A DNA stretch of 64,000 bases, taken from CAZFLN01 sp964519905. Its GTDB lineage: Bacteria > Patescibacteriota > Microgenomatia > UBA1400 > UBA1396. Where the stretch lies: contig CAZFLN010000002.1 of NCBI GenBank assembly GCA_964519905.1, forward strand, positions 1-64,000, written 5' to 3'. Shown piece by piece: positions 42,220 through 50,519 of this stretch (positions are counted from its first letter, which is position 1; each line of letters begins with the position of its first letter). A model generated the notes under the pieces. The model saw only the letters and a list, made by a program, of their open reading frames with translations. It ran no database searches and was not told the DNA's origin. The position numbers and the translations under genes were made by a program.

Positions 42220-42648
42220 CTATTTACCAGTACTTCCGAACCCACCGCGGTCAGTATTTCCAAGTTGAGTCACTTCTATCAAATCAGGTTTGGCATACGG
42301 CAGAATGAGCATTTGAACAATTCGCTCCCCTTTTTCTACTACCACCTCCTGAGTACTAAAATTATACAAAGCAGCCTGATATTCATCTGTATCTCCGCTA
42401 AAATCCGCGTCTCCAACTCCAACGCCATTGGCCAGCATTAGACTTTTTTTGTGGAGAGAGCTTCGAGCTGCAAGCATCGCCCAGTGTTGGGGGGGCAGCT
42501 GAATCGCAACGTTCAGAGGCACACGAACAACGGTTTGAGCAGGAATGGCAATGGTTTCTCTACTATATAAATCCAGCGCCACACTTCCAGCGGTCTGATA
42601 CGCAGGAAGTGGTAAAGAGGTATCAAATCGCTTTATTTTGAGCTGCAT
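42220..42648 (-). CDS. dut: dUTP diphosphatase
   Basis: Dut hydrolyses dUTP to dUMP, keeping uracil out of DNA and supplying thymidylate synthesis. The five trimeric-dUTPase motifs are recognisable: SVALDLYSRE (I), ARSSLHKKSLML (II), GVGVGDADFSGDTDEY (III, slightly atypical), ERIVQMLILPY (IV), and the C-terminal RGGFGSTGK (V). The start overlaps the dcd stop (TAATG), so dCTP deamination and dUTP hydrolysis are co-translated. Confidence 0.95.
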   Translation of the reverse strand: MQLKIKRFDTSLPLPAYQTAGSVALDLYSRETIAIPAQTVVRVPLNVAIQLPPQHWAMLAARSSLHKKSLMLANGVGVGDADFSGDTDEYQAALYNFSTQEVVVEKGERIVQMLILPYAKPDLIEVTQLGNTDRGGFGSTGK

Positions 42649-43220
42649 TACTTCCCTTTCTTGGTTTCGAAGTCTTTCCAAATGCGCGAGGCTGTGGGAG
42701 TGTCCTGATGCTGATATTTGGCATTGGTTCCATAGGGAATCGTAGCCGGTGTTTTCAGTTCTAAGATAGCAAGTTGAGCAATTCGCATTCCCGCATAGAG
42801 TTTAATTGGAAGATTACTAATATTACTCATTTCCAGCGTTAAATATCCGCTAAATCCGGGTTTTATGAGCGAGGCTGTGGCATGAACAATCAACCCAATT
42901 CGGCCTAAACTGGAACGTCCTTCTAAAATTCCACCCACTTTGTGGGACAGTGTGACAATCTCCGCGGTGCTTCCAAGCACAAACTCACCAGGGTGAATAA
43001 CGAACGAATCATCACTTGGATCCGCTTCGACCGCGTGAGTGACGTCAAATTCTTGCTTTACATCGATGTGCGTCATCGAAGTATTATGGAACGTACGAAA
43101 TTGGCGGTGCAGAGTGAGGTCAATGGTTGCTCCAGAAACGTGCTCTGACACAAATGGTTGCACCGAAATATCTCCCGCTGCTTGCGCTGCGAGTATGTCG
43201 TGATCGGAGTACATGGACAT
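42648..43220 (-). CDS. dcd: dCTP deaminase
   Basis: Dcd converts dCTP to dUTP. It shares the dUTPase fold; characteristic are EGRSSLGRIGLIVHATASLI (catalytic R/E region), PGFSGYLTLEMSNIS, and the C-terminal YQHQDTPTASRIWKDF. A bifunctional Dcd-Dut activity seems unnecessary because dut is adjacent. It lies 3 bases after topA on the same strand. Confidence 0.94.
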   Translation of the reverse strand: MSMYSDHDILAAQAAGDISVQPFVSEHVSGATIDLTLHRQFRTFHNTSMTHIDVKQEFDVTHAVEADPSDDSFVIHPGEFVLGSTAEIVTLSHKVGGILEGRSSLGRIGLIVHATASLIKPGFSGYLTLEMSNISNLPIKLYAGMRIAQLAILELKTPATIPYGTNAKYQHQDTPTASRIWKDFETKKGK

Positions 43221-43223
43221 TGC

Positions 43224-45308
43224 CTATCCTTCTTGAGTTTGTTCGCTATTCTTCTCTTCGTTTTCTGGCTTTGGTTTGTTCCAAGAAGCAAAGTCACAGT
43301 CTGGGTAACGAGAACATCCATAGAATGGGCGACCCTTTTTACTGCGCTTGAGCACGACGTCACCTTCGTTACATTTTGGACAGACCATGTCAATCTTCTG
43401 TAAGAATGGTTCGGTATACTTACATTCTGGATAGCGACAACACGCCACAAACTTTCCAAATCGACCTGTACGAATCACTAATTCACCATGAGTCGCTTCA
43501 CGCATTGCTTGACGTAAGTCCGTTGAGGTTCCTGTCATGCCTGAGAGCGTTTTCTTCTGTTCAACCAGTTTCTCGAAGTCAGCTTCTGGAACACCACATT
43601 CAGGACAGGTTTTATTGAGTGGCTCCACTGGCACTGGCATGCGCTCGGCGGTCTCTTCTACGGCTGCCAACTTTTCGGAAAACGGACCAAAGAAGTCCTT
43701 CATGACCAACTGCCACTCTTTCTCGCCGAGCGCGATGGCGTCGAGGTCATTTTCGAGCTTTGCCGTAAAATCGTAGTCTACAACCGCGGCGAAGTTTGTT
43801 TTTAAGAAATCAATAACAGTGCGCCCAACAGCCGTAGCCATAAACGCTTTGTTTTGGCGTTCCACGTAGCCTCGGTCTTCGATCACCGAAATAATTGAAG
43901 CGTACGTACTCGGTCGACCAATTCCTCGCTTTTCCAACTCTTTCACCAGCGAAGCGTCGTTGTAACGTGGAGGTGGCTGTGTGAATTTCTGCTCAGCTTG
44001 CCAGTCTTTGTACGTCAGTGGGGCATTCTTTTCAACTGCTGGCAAAATAACGTCATCTCCTTGTGGGAACAGCGCTGTCCAACCCGCGTGCTTAATGATA
44101 GAACCGCTCAAACGTGCCAGTAAATTTTTCGCGCCATTTTCTCCGTGCACAACAATAGTCGTGAGGTCTGACACGGCTTCGTTCATTTGACTGGCGATGA
44201 AACGACGGAAAATAAGGTCATACAGGCGAGCATGGGCAGAAGTAATTTTTCCGTTTTCTTCGATTCCTGGCTTTGGCTCGGTGGGGCGAATCGCTTCGTG
44301 CGCCTCTTGAGCATTCTTACTTTTGGCAGCGAAGCGATTCGCCCCTGCTGGCAAGAAGTCTTTTCCAAAAGTTTCAGTAATGTAGGAACGCGCCATCTCT
44401 AAAGATTGCTCAGACAAATTCGTCGAGTCAGTACGGTGATAGGTGATTAAACCTTCTTCGTACAGTTGTTGAGCGAGCTGCATCGTGCGCTTAGCACTCA
44501 TTCCCAGCCGTGTTGAGGCTTGCTGTTGCAAAGTAGACGTTGTAAATGGAGCCAGCGATTTTCGTTTCCGCTGCTTTTTTTCGACTGATTGAATTGTATA
44601 GGTGGCTTTTGGCGCCCAGTCATGAACAGCGGTAACATGTTCTTCTTTGGTGGGCTTGTACTCTTCCCCATTCACTTGAATGACTCGAGCAATAAGTTCA
44701 TCTCCCTGAGACGTAGTCGTCGTAAGATCAACTTCCCAATACTCTTCTGGCACAAACTGTTCGATCTCAATTTCTCGCTCCACAATCATTCTCAAAGCCA
44801 CTGACTGTACACGACCGGCCGAAAGACCACGTCGAACTTTTTTCCAAAGTAGAGGTGAAAGTTTATACCCCACCAAACGATCCAGCACTCGACGCGCCTG
44901 CTGGGCATCAACCAAGTCAATATTAATTTTCTTGGGATGAGCAATCGCTTCTGTAACGGCGTGCTTGGTAATTTCGTGGAAAACCGCTCGCTTGGCTTTT
45001 TTCTGCAACTCTTTGTCTTCCCAAGACTGCAACACATGCCAAGCGATCGCCTCACCTTCGCGGTCAGGGTCAGAAGCCAGATAAATGACATCGGCTTTTT
45101 TGGCGAGCGTTTTCAGCTTTTTAATTGTTTCAGCCGATCCGCGAATGGTGGCGTATTCCGGCTCAAAGTTATTCTCTACATCGACACCAAGCGTACTCTT
45201 CGGTAAATCACGCACGTGTCCACGAGAGGCTTCCACTGCATAGGATTTGCCTAAAAATTGGCCTAATTTCTTGGCTTTGGTTGGTGACTCGACAATAACA
45301 AGATTCAT
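43224..45308 (-). CDS. topA: DNA topoisomerase I
   Basis: TopA relaxes negative supercoils and balances the gyrase encoded at 8-14 kb. Visible are the TOPRIM motifs LVIVESPTKAKKL and ASDPDREGEAIAWH, the active-site LITYHRTDSTNLS (catalytic Y; the E. coli enzyme has YMRTDS), RRGLSAGRVQSVAL, and zinc-ribbon repeats at the C-terminus (CPECGVPEADFE, CCRYPECKYTE, MVCPKCNEGDVV, YGCSRYPDCDFASW). The length (694 aa) is shorter than E. coli TopA (865 aa) by loss of C-terminal modules. Confidence 0.96.
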   Translation of the reverse strand: MNLVIVESPTKAKKLGQFLGKSYAVEASRGHVRDLPKSTLGVDVENNFEPEYATIRGSAETIKKLKTLAKKADVIYLASDPDREGEAIAWHVLQSWEDKELQKKAKRAVFHEITKHAVTEAIAHPKKINIDLVDAQQARRVLDRLVGYKLSPLLWKKVRRGLSAGRVQSVALRMIVEREIEIEQFVPEEYWEVDLTTTTSQGDELIARVIQVNGEEYKPTKEEHVTAVHDWAPKATYTIQSVEKKQRKRKSLAPFTTSTLQQQASTRLGMSAKRTMQLAQQLYEEGLITYHRTDSTNLSEQSLEMARSYITETFGKDFLPAGANRFAAKSKNAQEAHEAIRPTEPKPGIEENGKITSAHARLYDLIFRRFIASQMNEAVSDLTTIVVHGENGAKNLLARLSGSIIKHAGWTALFPQGDDVILPAVEKNAPLTYKDWQAEQKFTQPPPRYNDASLVKELEKRGIGRPSTYASIISVIEDRGYVERQNKAFMATAVGRTVIDFLKTNFAAVVDYDFTAKLENDLDAIALGEKEWQLVMKDFFGPFSEKLAAVEETAERMPVPVEPLNKTCPECGVPEADFEKLVEQKKTLSGMTGTSTDLRQAMREATHGELVIRTGRFGKFVACCRYPECKYTEPFLQKIDMVCPKCNEGDVVLKRSKKGRPFYGCSRYPDCDFASWNKPKPENEEKNSEQTQEG

Positions 45309-45359
45309 ATATGTGTAGGTATTCTATCCGAAATTCGGTGGTTTCTATACTAAGACAAA

Positions 45360-46466
45360 CTACGACTGTATCATACCTGAAACTCGGATAACACCGAGCT
45401 CCACTTCTATTTTTCTTTTATTTTCGAGAGAAAAAACGGCTGAACGAACATTTTTTGAGTTAATTTTTTTATTATTTTTCAGTCCTGAAATAACATCTCC
45501 AATCCGCGCAATTCCTCCACTTTCTCTTAAAAATTCGATTACCGCCTCTTCTTCTAATGGAAGTTTATGAGCAAAATCACTTTTACTCAGTTGTTCCAAT
45601 CCGAAAATATCGAGTATTGGTTCAGCATCAATCAGTGGCGTGGCACCCTGCTCCAAGAGCCACATGGCACCACGAGCGTTGGGACTCTGCATGGGTGGTA
45701 AAACCACAAATACTTCTTTTCCGAGTTCATTGGCAATTCGAGCTGTAATAAGTGAACCACTTTTTTCAGCGGCTTCTACAACCAGCACCGCCTGTGACAA
45801 CTGAGCTAACACATGATTGCGAACTGGAAATCTCCATTTTTCAGGTGGATCATTTGGTGGAAAGGGAGAAATTATCATTGCTTTCCTTCCAACATATTTT
45901 TGTACTGTTTCAGGAATGAAATCTAAACCACATCCAAGAACAATACATGTTTCTCCACCAGCATCTAGAACCGCGGTATGAGCGCATTGATCTATTCCAT
46001 ACGCGCCCCCAGATACAATTAGTATCTCAGGATCTGCAACCAAACACTCGGTTATTATCTGCTGTGTCGCCTGACGACCATACGCAGTGGAACGACGAGA
46101 CCCAACGACAGTCAAAACTTTTTCTGGAAATTGTTGCCATGGTTGTGTCGACCAAAGCACTGTCGGAGAATGTTCAAATGCTCGTAAAACAGATGGATAC
46201 TGTGGATCAACCAAAGTGACAACAAACCACGTATCATCCAAGTTTTCTGAGCGCTTGATCTGTTTTTCTAACGCCGAAAAAAATTGAGACCAAGCTGTAT
46301 TCCTCCACCACACAGAACTTGCGCCTGAGACCGGAACCCAATCATGTATTCTTTTCCTGCCCTCTTCCCATCCAACTGACTGCCACCAACCAAGCAGGAA
46401 TCGTTGTTGATCAGGAGGCCAACGCCATTGAGTGGTGAGAAACCACAGTAGAAATCTCCATTGCAT
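45360..46466 (-). CDS. dprA: DNA processing protein DprA/Smf
   Basis: DprA loads RecA on incoming single-stranded DNA during natural transformation. The Rossmann core shows TVVGSRRSTAYGRQATQ, VSGGAYGIDQCAHTAVL, GCGLDFIPE and EAAEKSGSLITARIANE. A C-terminal winged-helix (EEEAVIEFLRESGGIARIGD) follows, as in most DprA. The N-terminal 100 residues are Trp-rich and divergent. Together with type IV pili or com genes it would indicate competence; none of those are seen in this window. Confidence 0.95.
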   Translation of the reverse strand: MQWRFLLWFLTTQWRWPPDQQRFLLGWWQSVGWEEGRKRIHDWVPVSGASSVWWRNTAWSQFFSALEKQIKRSENLDDTWFVVTLVDPQYPSVLRAFEHSPTVLWSTQPWQQFPEKVLTVVGSRRSTAYGRQATQQIITECLVADPEILIVSGGAYGIDQCAHTAVLDAGGETCIVLGCGLDFIPETVQKYVGRKAMIISPFPPNDPPEKWRFPVRNHVLAQLSQAVLVVEAAEKSGSLITARIANELGKEVFVVLPPMQSPNARGAMWLLEQGATPLIDAEPILDIFGLEQLSKSDFAHKLPLEEEAVIEFLRESGGIARIGDVISGLKNNKKINSKNVRSAVFSLENKRKIEVELGVIRVSGMIQS

Positions 46467-46500
46467 GCCGCAACTCTACACAGGAAAACAAACAAAACTC

Positions 46501-48261
46501 TTACTGTTGTACTTCCTCATCAGCAGAATCAATATTCAACAAAAGATAATCCGCTACTGCGCGAGCAATTGGAGCAGCATCCCGGGAACCTTCTTTATAC
46601 AATTGAGTGTCATCTGACTCCACCATCACGGTAATGACATACTCAGCCAAAAAATCATCCTGCAGAGAAGATCTTCTCGGGGCAGAACTTACCGCGGCAG
46701 TGAACCAACCATGCGTGGGTCTATACCCTCGCGAATCAGCCGCGCCAAACTCTGCGGTACCAGTTTTACAAAGAACATCATAAGGAGAAGTAAAGAATGG
46801 ATATCCTGTTCCACCAGGAGCACACGCTTCATGTAAACCTTGCTCGACAGCGCTCCAAGTAGAGGGCTGTAAAGAAATCTCCTGGCAAGAAACTCTCGAA
46901 TCGGCCAAAACGTGGAGAGTACATTTTCGTCCTCGCGTAGCAACCGTATTCATCATGACTTGCACTTGAGCAGGTGTGACAAGCACATCTCCTTGACCAA
47001 TACCCATATGAAATGTGTTCCCGAGATACCATCGCTCGCCAAAAAATTGCTGTTTCCACGCCGGGGTGGGGACAATACCAATCTGCTCTCTTTGGCCTTC
47101 AAATCCCGTCACCGCTCCATAGCCAAACCAAGTGGCAAACTCAGCTAAAGAGTCCGGACCTATCCATTCTGCTAAGCGATAAAAGAAAATATCATTACTC
47201 CGACCAAGCGCTCGTACCACGTTTACTAAACCTTCAACTCTTCCGTACTGGCGCCAATACCAATTTTGGTAAGTAAACTCTCCCACAGTCAAAACACCTT
47301 GATCATCGACGGTGGTTGTAGAAGTAATTGCCCCTCGCTCTAATCCTGCTAAGGCAGTTACAACTTTAAATACTGATCCTGGCGGATAGGCACCATTGGT
47401 AACTCGAAACAGCATTGGGCTGTACTCGTCTTGAAGAGCGGCAACGAGATTTTTTGACACATTGCTTCCCCATTGATCAGATTCGTCGCGAAGTTCGCCA
47501 TCATCGATATGAGAATTAGGATAAATCGGCAGAAAACTTGGAGTACTTACCGCGGCTAATACTTCTCCTCGCGGAGTACTCACAATTACTGCTCCCCGCT
47601 GCTCTCCGAGCGCCTCGAAAGCCACCCGTGACAGTTCTGCATCGAGCGTAAGTGTTACATTGGTTCCTTCTTTCGGCTCTCTTTCTGCTAAGACACGATG
47701 AGCTTGACCACGAGCACTGCGTTCATACCACACTTCTCCATCAAAACCAGATAAATCAGTGTTGGAAAACCGTTCAATACCTGCCTCACCCACGACTCGA
47801 TCGGTCGTTAATCTTCCGCCAGAAACATACCCCAAAACATGTGACAAAATCGGACCATAGGGATACTCTCTGCGATACACTTTCTTTACGGTAGCCGGAC
47901 TGGTGGCTTGCAAGGAAATGGCATCTTCCGTAGATATAAATCGTTCGCGAACTCGCTTTGTTTCGTCTACATACGTTTCCACAAACTGAATTCTATTCCC
48001 GGCTAGTACCTTTCCAGCTGTATCAAAAATAAGACCCCGAGGTGCCTGGACCGCCACACGCTGACGCCTATTTCCTTCGGCCTGAACTCTCCAAACTTCT
48101 CCTCGAAAAGACTGTAACCAAAAGAGTCGAATCACCGCGATGCCACATAAAAGAATCAAAAAAGATCGGAGCCAGAACGAAGAAGAAAACAACTGTTTAC
48201 GAAACGAAAATCGCGCGCTGTCTCGCTCACGTCCAATTCGAATGGAACGGAGATACTTCAT
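46501..48261 (-). CDS. mrdA: penicillin-binding protein 2 (peptidoglycan transpeptidase)
   Basis: PBP2 crosslinks peptidoglycan during elongation with the Mre proteins. A single anchor helix (about residues 30-50) precedes the dimerisation domain (RGLIFDTAGKVLAGN). Catalytic motifs are S296-V-F-K in AYPPGSVFKV, S355-N-D in ALGRSNDIFFY, and K-T-G in VLCKTGTAEFG. The length (586 aa) is typical of class B PBPs. The stop of the mreD-like gene overlaps its start (ATGA), giving the order mreB-mreC-mreD-pbp2 seen in rod-shaped bacteria. Confidence 0.95.
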   Translation of the reverse strand: MKYLRSIRIGRERDSARFSFRKQLFSSSFWLRSFLILLCGIAVIRLFWLQSFRGEVWRVQAEGNRRQRVAVQAPRGLIFDTAGKVLAGNRIQFVETYVDETKRVRERFISTEDAISLQATSPATVKKVYRREYPYGPILSHVLGYVSGGRLTTDRVVGEAGIERFSNTDLSGFDGEVWYERSARGQAHRVLAEREPKEGTNVTLTLDAELSRVAFEALGEQRGAVIVSTPRGEVLAAVSTPSFLPIYPNSHIDDGELRDESDQWGSNVSKNLVAALQDEYSPMLFRVTNGAYPPGSVFKVVTALAGLERGAITSTTTVDDQGVLTVGEFTYQNWYWRQYGRVEGLVNVVRALGRSNDIFFYRLAEWIGPDSLAEFATWFGYGAVTGFEGQREQIGIVPTPAWKQQFFGERWYLGNTFHMGIGQGDVLVTPAQVQVMMNTVATRGRKCTLHVLADSRVSCQEISLQPSTWSAVEQGLHEACAPGGTGYPFFTSPYDVLCKTGTAEFGAADSRGYRPTHGWFTAAVSSAPRRSSLQDDFLAEYVITVMVESDDTQLYKEGSRDAAPIARAVADYLLLNIDSADEEVQQ

Positions 48262-48716
48262 GTCGCCTCACCTCCAAACAAACTCCAGATCAAAAAAAGA
48301 AGACCAATCAAAATATTTAACTCTAACGAAATCATTGGTTGGAACCACCACATTGCTGCGAACCAAAACAGTAACAATGCTAATTGAGCCAAAATCCTCG
48401 ACCGAATTACCTGAGTTTCTTGCCAATACACACTCGCCGTAATAGTTGAACACAGGGCAAGCGCGAGACCAAAACTCCATCCAGCAAGCACCGCTAAATG
48501 AGCTGAGAGCAACAAAACACAGCACCACTGTAACCAACCAGGAAGAAGTCTTGGCGAAATTTGTAAAAATATCCACACCAAAATCAAGGTGCCCCACCAA
48601 AGACTCCAAGGGACAAGACTCAACGCCACACTCAGAACTGCGAACAAAATAATCAGCGGTTTATACACCAAAAAACGTTGTACAACTGATTGTATTGGAG
48701 AACTTATTGCTGACAT
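48258..48716 (-). CDS. mreD: MreD-like membrane protein
   Basis: The 152-residue protein is almost entirely hydrophobic with about five membrane helices and many tryptophans. Sequence similarity to MreD is weak; the call rests on size, topology and position between mreC (13-base overlap) and the pbp2 gene (ATGA overlap). MreD is part of the elongasome membrane complex. Confidence 0.7.
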   Translation of the reverse strand: MSAISSPIQSVVQRFLVYKPLIILFAVLSVALSLVPWSLWWGTLILVWIFLQISPRLLPGWLQWCCVLLLSAHLAVLAGWSFGLALALCSTITASVYWQETQVIRSRILAQLALLLFWFAAMWWFQPMISLELNILIGLLFLIWSLFGGEAT

Positions 48717-49540
48717 GTCTCTCCTTCACCAATTGGAACATACACCTCTGCCAATGAAGTCGCTGTCCTTGGCAAAAAAACAGTCCCTCGTACTTCTCCA
48801 AAAGCAGGAAAATCCTCAAGTGTATTCACACTCCCTACAAGCAAATTACGAGGGATGCGTTCGGTTCCCGCAGTCAAGATTACCTCAGATGGTTGCACTT
48901 CACTTGGCCAACGCAGGTGAGAAATACTTGGCTCATTATGAGTCGCTGTTACCAGCGCAATAGCAGAGGAAGTGCCCACTCGAACCGGAAGACTCCATCC
49001 AGCGGTGTCCCAACTTTGTACCGTACTAAAGTATGAGTAGGTGTCTTGAATGGTTCCTACATACACGCCTTCTTTGGTAACGACTGGATCTCCAGATGCT
49101 ACTCCATGACGACAACCAGCCTGAACTTGCCACGAACCGGAAACACCTTCCCAAGTTGTTGACTGCCAATTTTCAGGGTGGAAACTGCCTGAAAAACTGT
49201 TGTTCTCATTCAATAATTGATTGCTCTGAATGAATTCCGTAAGGCGCGCCAGCTCAACACTTTGCTGCAAACGCTCTGACTCAAGCTCTGCTATTCGAGA
49301 AAGCACTCTCTGCCTCCGCTCTGTCCAAGAAATCACATCTTGTTTCTGAGTTTGCACAAATGCCACAAAAGACACACCTGGAAAAGCACTCAAGCGCGCA
49401 ATATCCCAAATTCCTCGAGCAGCAGAAGCTTGTTCGATCAAGAGAAGGAAAACACTCAAGAGTAAAAACGAGCCATACACTCCCCATCGTTGCCACCGAG
49501 TTTGCAAGGTGTTAGAAAGTGCGGCCGCGGATTTCGGCAT
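48704..49540 (-). CDS. mreC: rod-shape-determining protein MreC
   Basis: MreC links MreB filaments to periplasmic PBP2. An N-terminal anchor (YGSFLLLSVFLLLIEQASAA) is followed by a coiled coil (about residues 70-105, RRQRVLSRIAELESERLQQS) and the beta-rich MreC domain (VQAGCRHGVASGDPVVTKEG, ISHLRWPSEVQPSEVILTAG). Length and domain order are normal. It starts inside the end of the mreB-like gene (29-base overlap), a tight coupling. Confidence 0.88.
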   Translation of the reverse strand: MPKSAAALSNTLQTRWQRWGVYGSFLLLSVFLLLIEQASAARGIWDIARLSAFPGVSFVAFVQTQKQDVISWTERRQRVLSRIAELESERLQQSVELARLTEFIQSNQLLNENNSFSGSFHPENWQSTTWEGVSGSWQVQAGCRHGVASGDPVVTKEGVYVGTIQDTYSYFSTVQSWDTAGWSLPVRVGTSSAIALVTATHNEPSISHLRWPSEVQPSEVILTAGTERIPRNLLVGSVNTLEDFPAFGEVRGTVFLPRTATSLAEVYVPIGEGETCQQ

Positions 49541-50477
49541 ACAACGGATCCTTCGCTACTTTCCAAGAAATATGAGTGACTGATTCTGCCAATTCTATCC
49601 AAGCTCGCAAGCTCGCTCCTCCACCAACCACAAAACTTTGACTGACTGCCAACTGAGCCGCTGTTTCCGGAGGAATATCCTGTTGAAATTTTTGCCACGC
49701 CTGTGACAATGCTTGCGCCCATGAATCCTGCACTTGCTGCAATGTTGTTTTGCTCAGTGGTTCCAAAATGGGTTTTTGCTGCGCGATATCAAACGCTGGG
49801 TGTCTGACACTCCATAAAAGATCAAAGAGTGTGGCGTGAGAATACTGTCGCTGTGTAATATTTTTCTCTGTTTGCACCAATTCATCTATCACTGCGGCCA
49901 AACCAAGATTGGGAAATGATCGTGACACCATGGGGGTACCATCGACCCACACGCTCCAGCGACTTGAACTTGCGCCCCAATCCCAAATCAAAGTTTGCTT
50001 TCCACTTTCCATCAAGTCAGAAAAATTAAAACGTTGGACGCGGGGCCACCACCAGCCAGATTCTGCTAACGTCCGCTCAATCCAAGAAATATGGAGCTGA
50101 GAAACCGTAACTGGAACTCCCCAAGCAACGCGCTGAGTGGTGGCCCCAACTTGAGGTTCGGAACGTAATACTTCTCCCAACTGAACCAACAAAGCACGGA
50201 GAATAACACGATCCTGAATTTCATCACCATACCAAGGTCGCACACACACAACTCCTTCTGGAGCGCGTCCTTCAAGTGCTGCCGCCTCTTCAAACCAAGC
50301 AATCGGCTCTCCAGTTTGCACATCGACAGCGACAATTGACGGCAACTCCAAAATGAGACCCTGTTTTTGGTGCCATACACGAATCCAACCAGAACCAAGA
50401 CCGACGAGTATTTCTGACGGTCCAAGCAAACTCTGAGTTGCGTTTGAGTTCTGCCGAAGTGTCTTCAACAATGCCAT
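49512..50477 (-). CDS. mreB: divergent MreB-like protein with degenerate ATP site
   Basis: MreB is an actin-like ATPase that guides wall synthesis. Alignment by eye to MreB: ILVGLGSGWIRVWHQKQG stands for the G-I-D-L-G-T-A-N-T phosphate-1 region, ILELPSIVAVD for the E-P-S-V-V-A strand, and EGRAPEGVVCVRPWYGDEI for G-R-T-P-x-x-I-x-A-I-R-P. Phosphate 2 is IWDWGASSSRW, and the adenosine motif is VVGGGASLRAW. The phosphate-1 aspartate is lost (GLGSG). Position ahead of mreC confirms the identity. At 321 residues it is near normal length. TACAAT lies 6 bases before the ATG, divergent from the ligase gene. Confidence 0.8.
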   Translation of the reverse strand: MALLKTLRQNSNATQSLLGPSEILVGLGSGWIRVWHQKQGLILELPSIVAVDVQTGEPIAWFEEAAALEGRAPEGVVCVRPWYGDEIQDRVILRALLVQLGEVLRSEPQVGATTQRVAWGVPVTVSQLHISWIERTLAESGWWWPRVQRFNFSDLMESGKQTLIWDWGASSSRWSVWVDGTPMVSRSFPNLGLAAVIDELVQTEKNITQRQYSHATLFDLLWSVRHPAFDIAQQKPILEPLSKTTLQQVQDSWAQALSQAWQKFQQDIPPETAAQLAVSQSFVVGGGASLRAWIELAESVTHISWKVAKDPLYAEIRGRTF

Positions 50478-50519
50478 GTCTCCATTGTATCTGGTTCTTG
50501 AGTTTGATACTGTAGAGGA

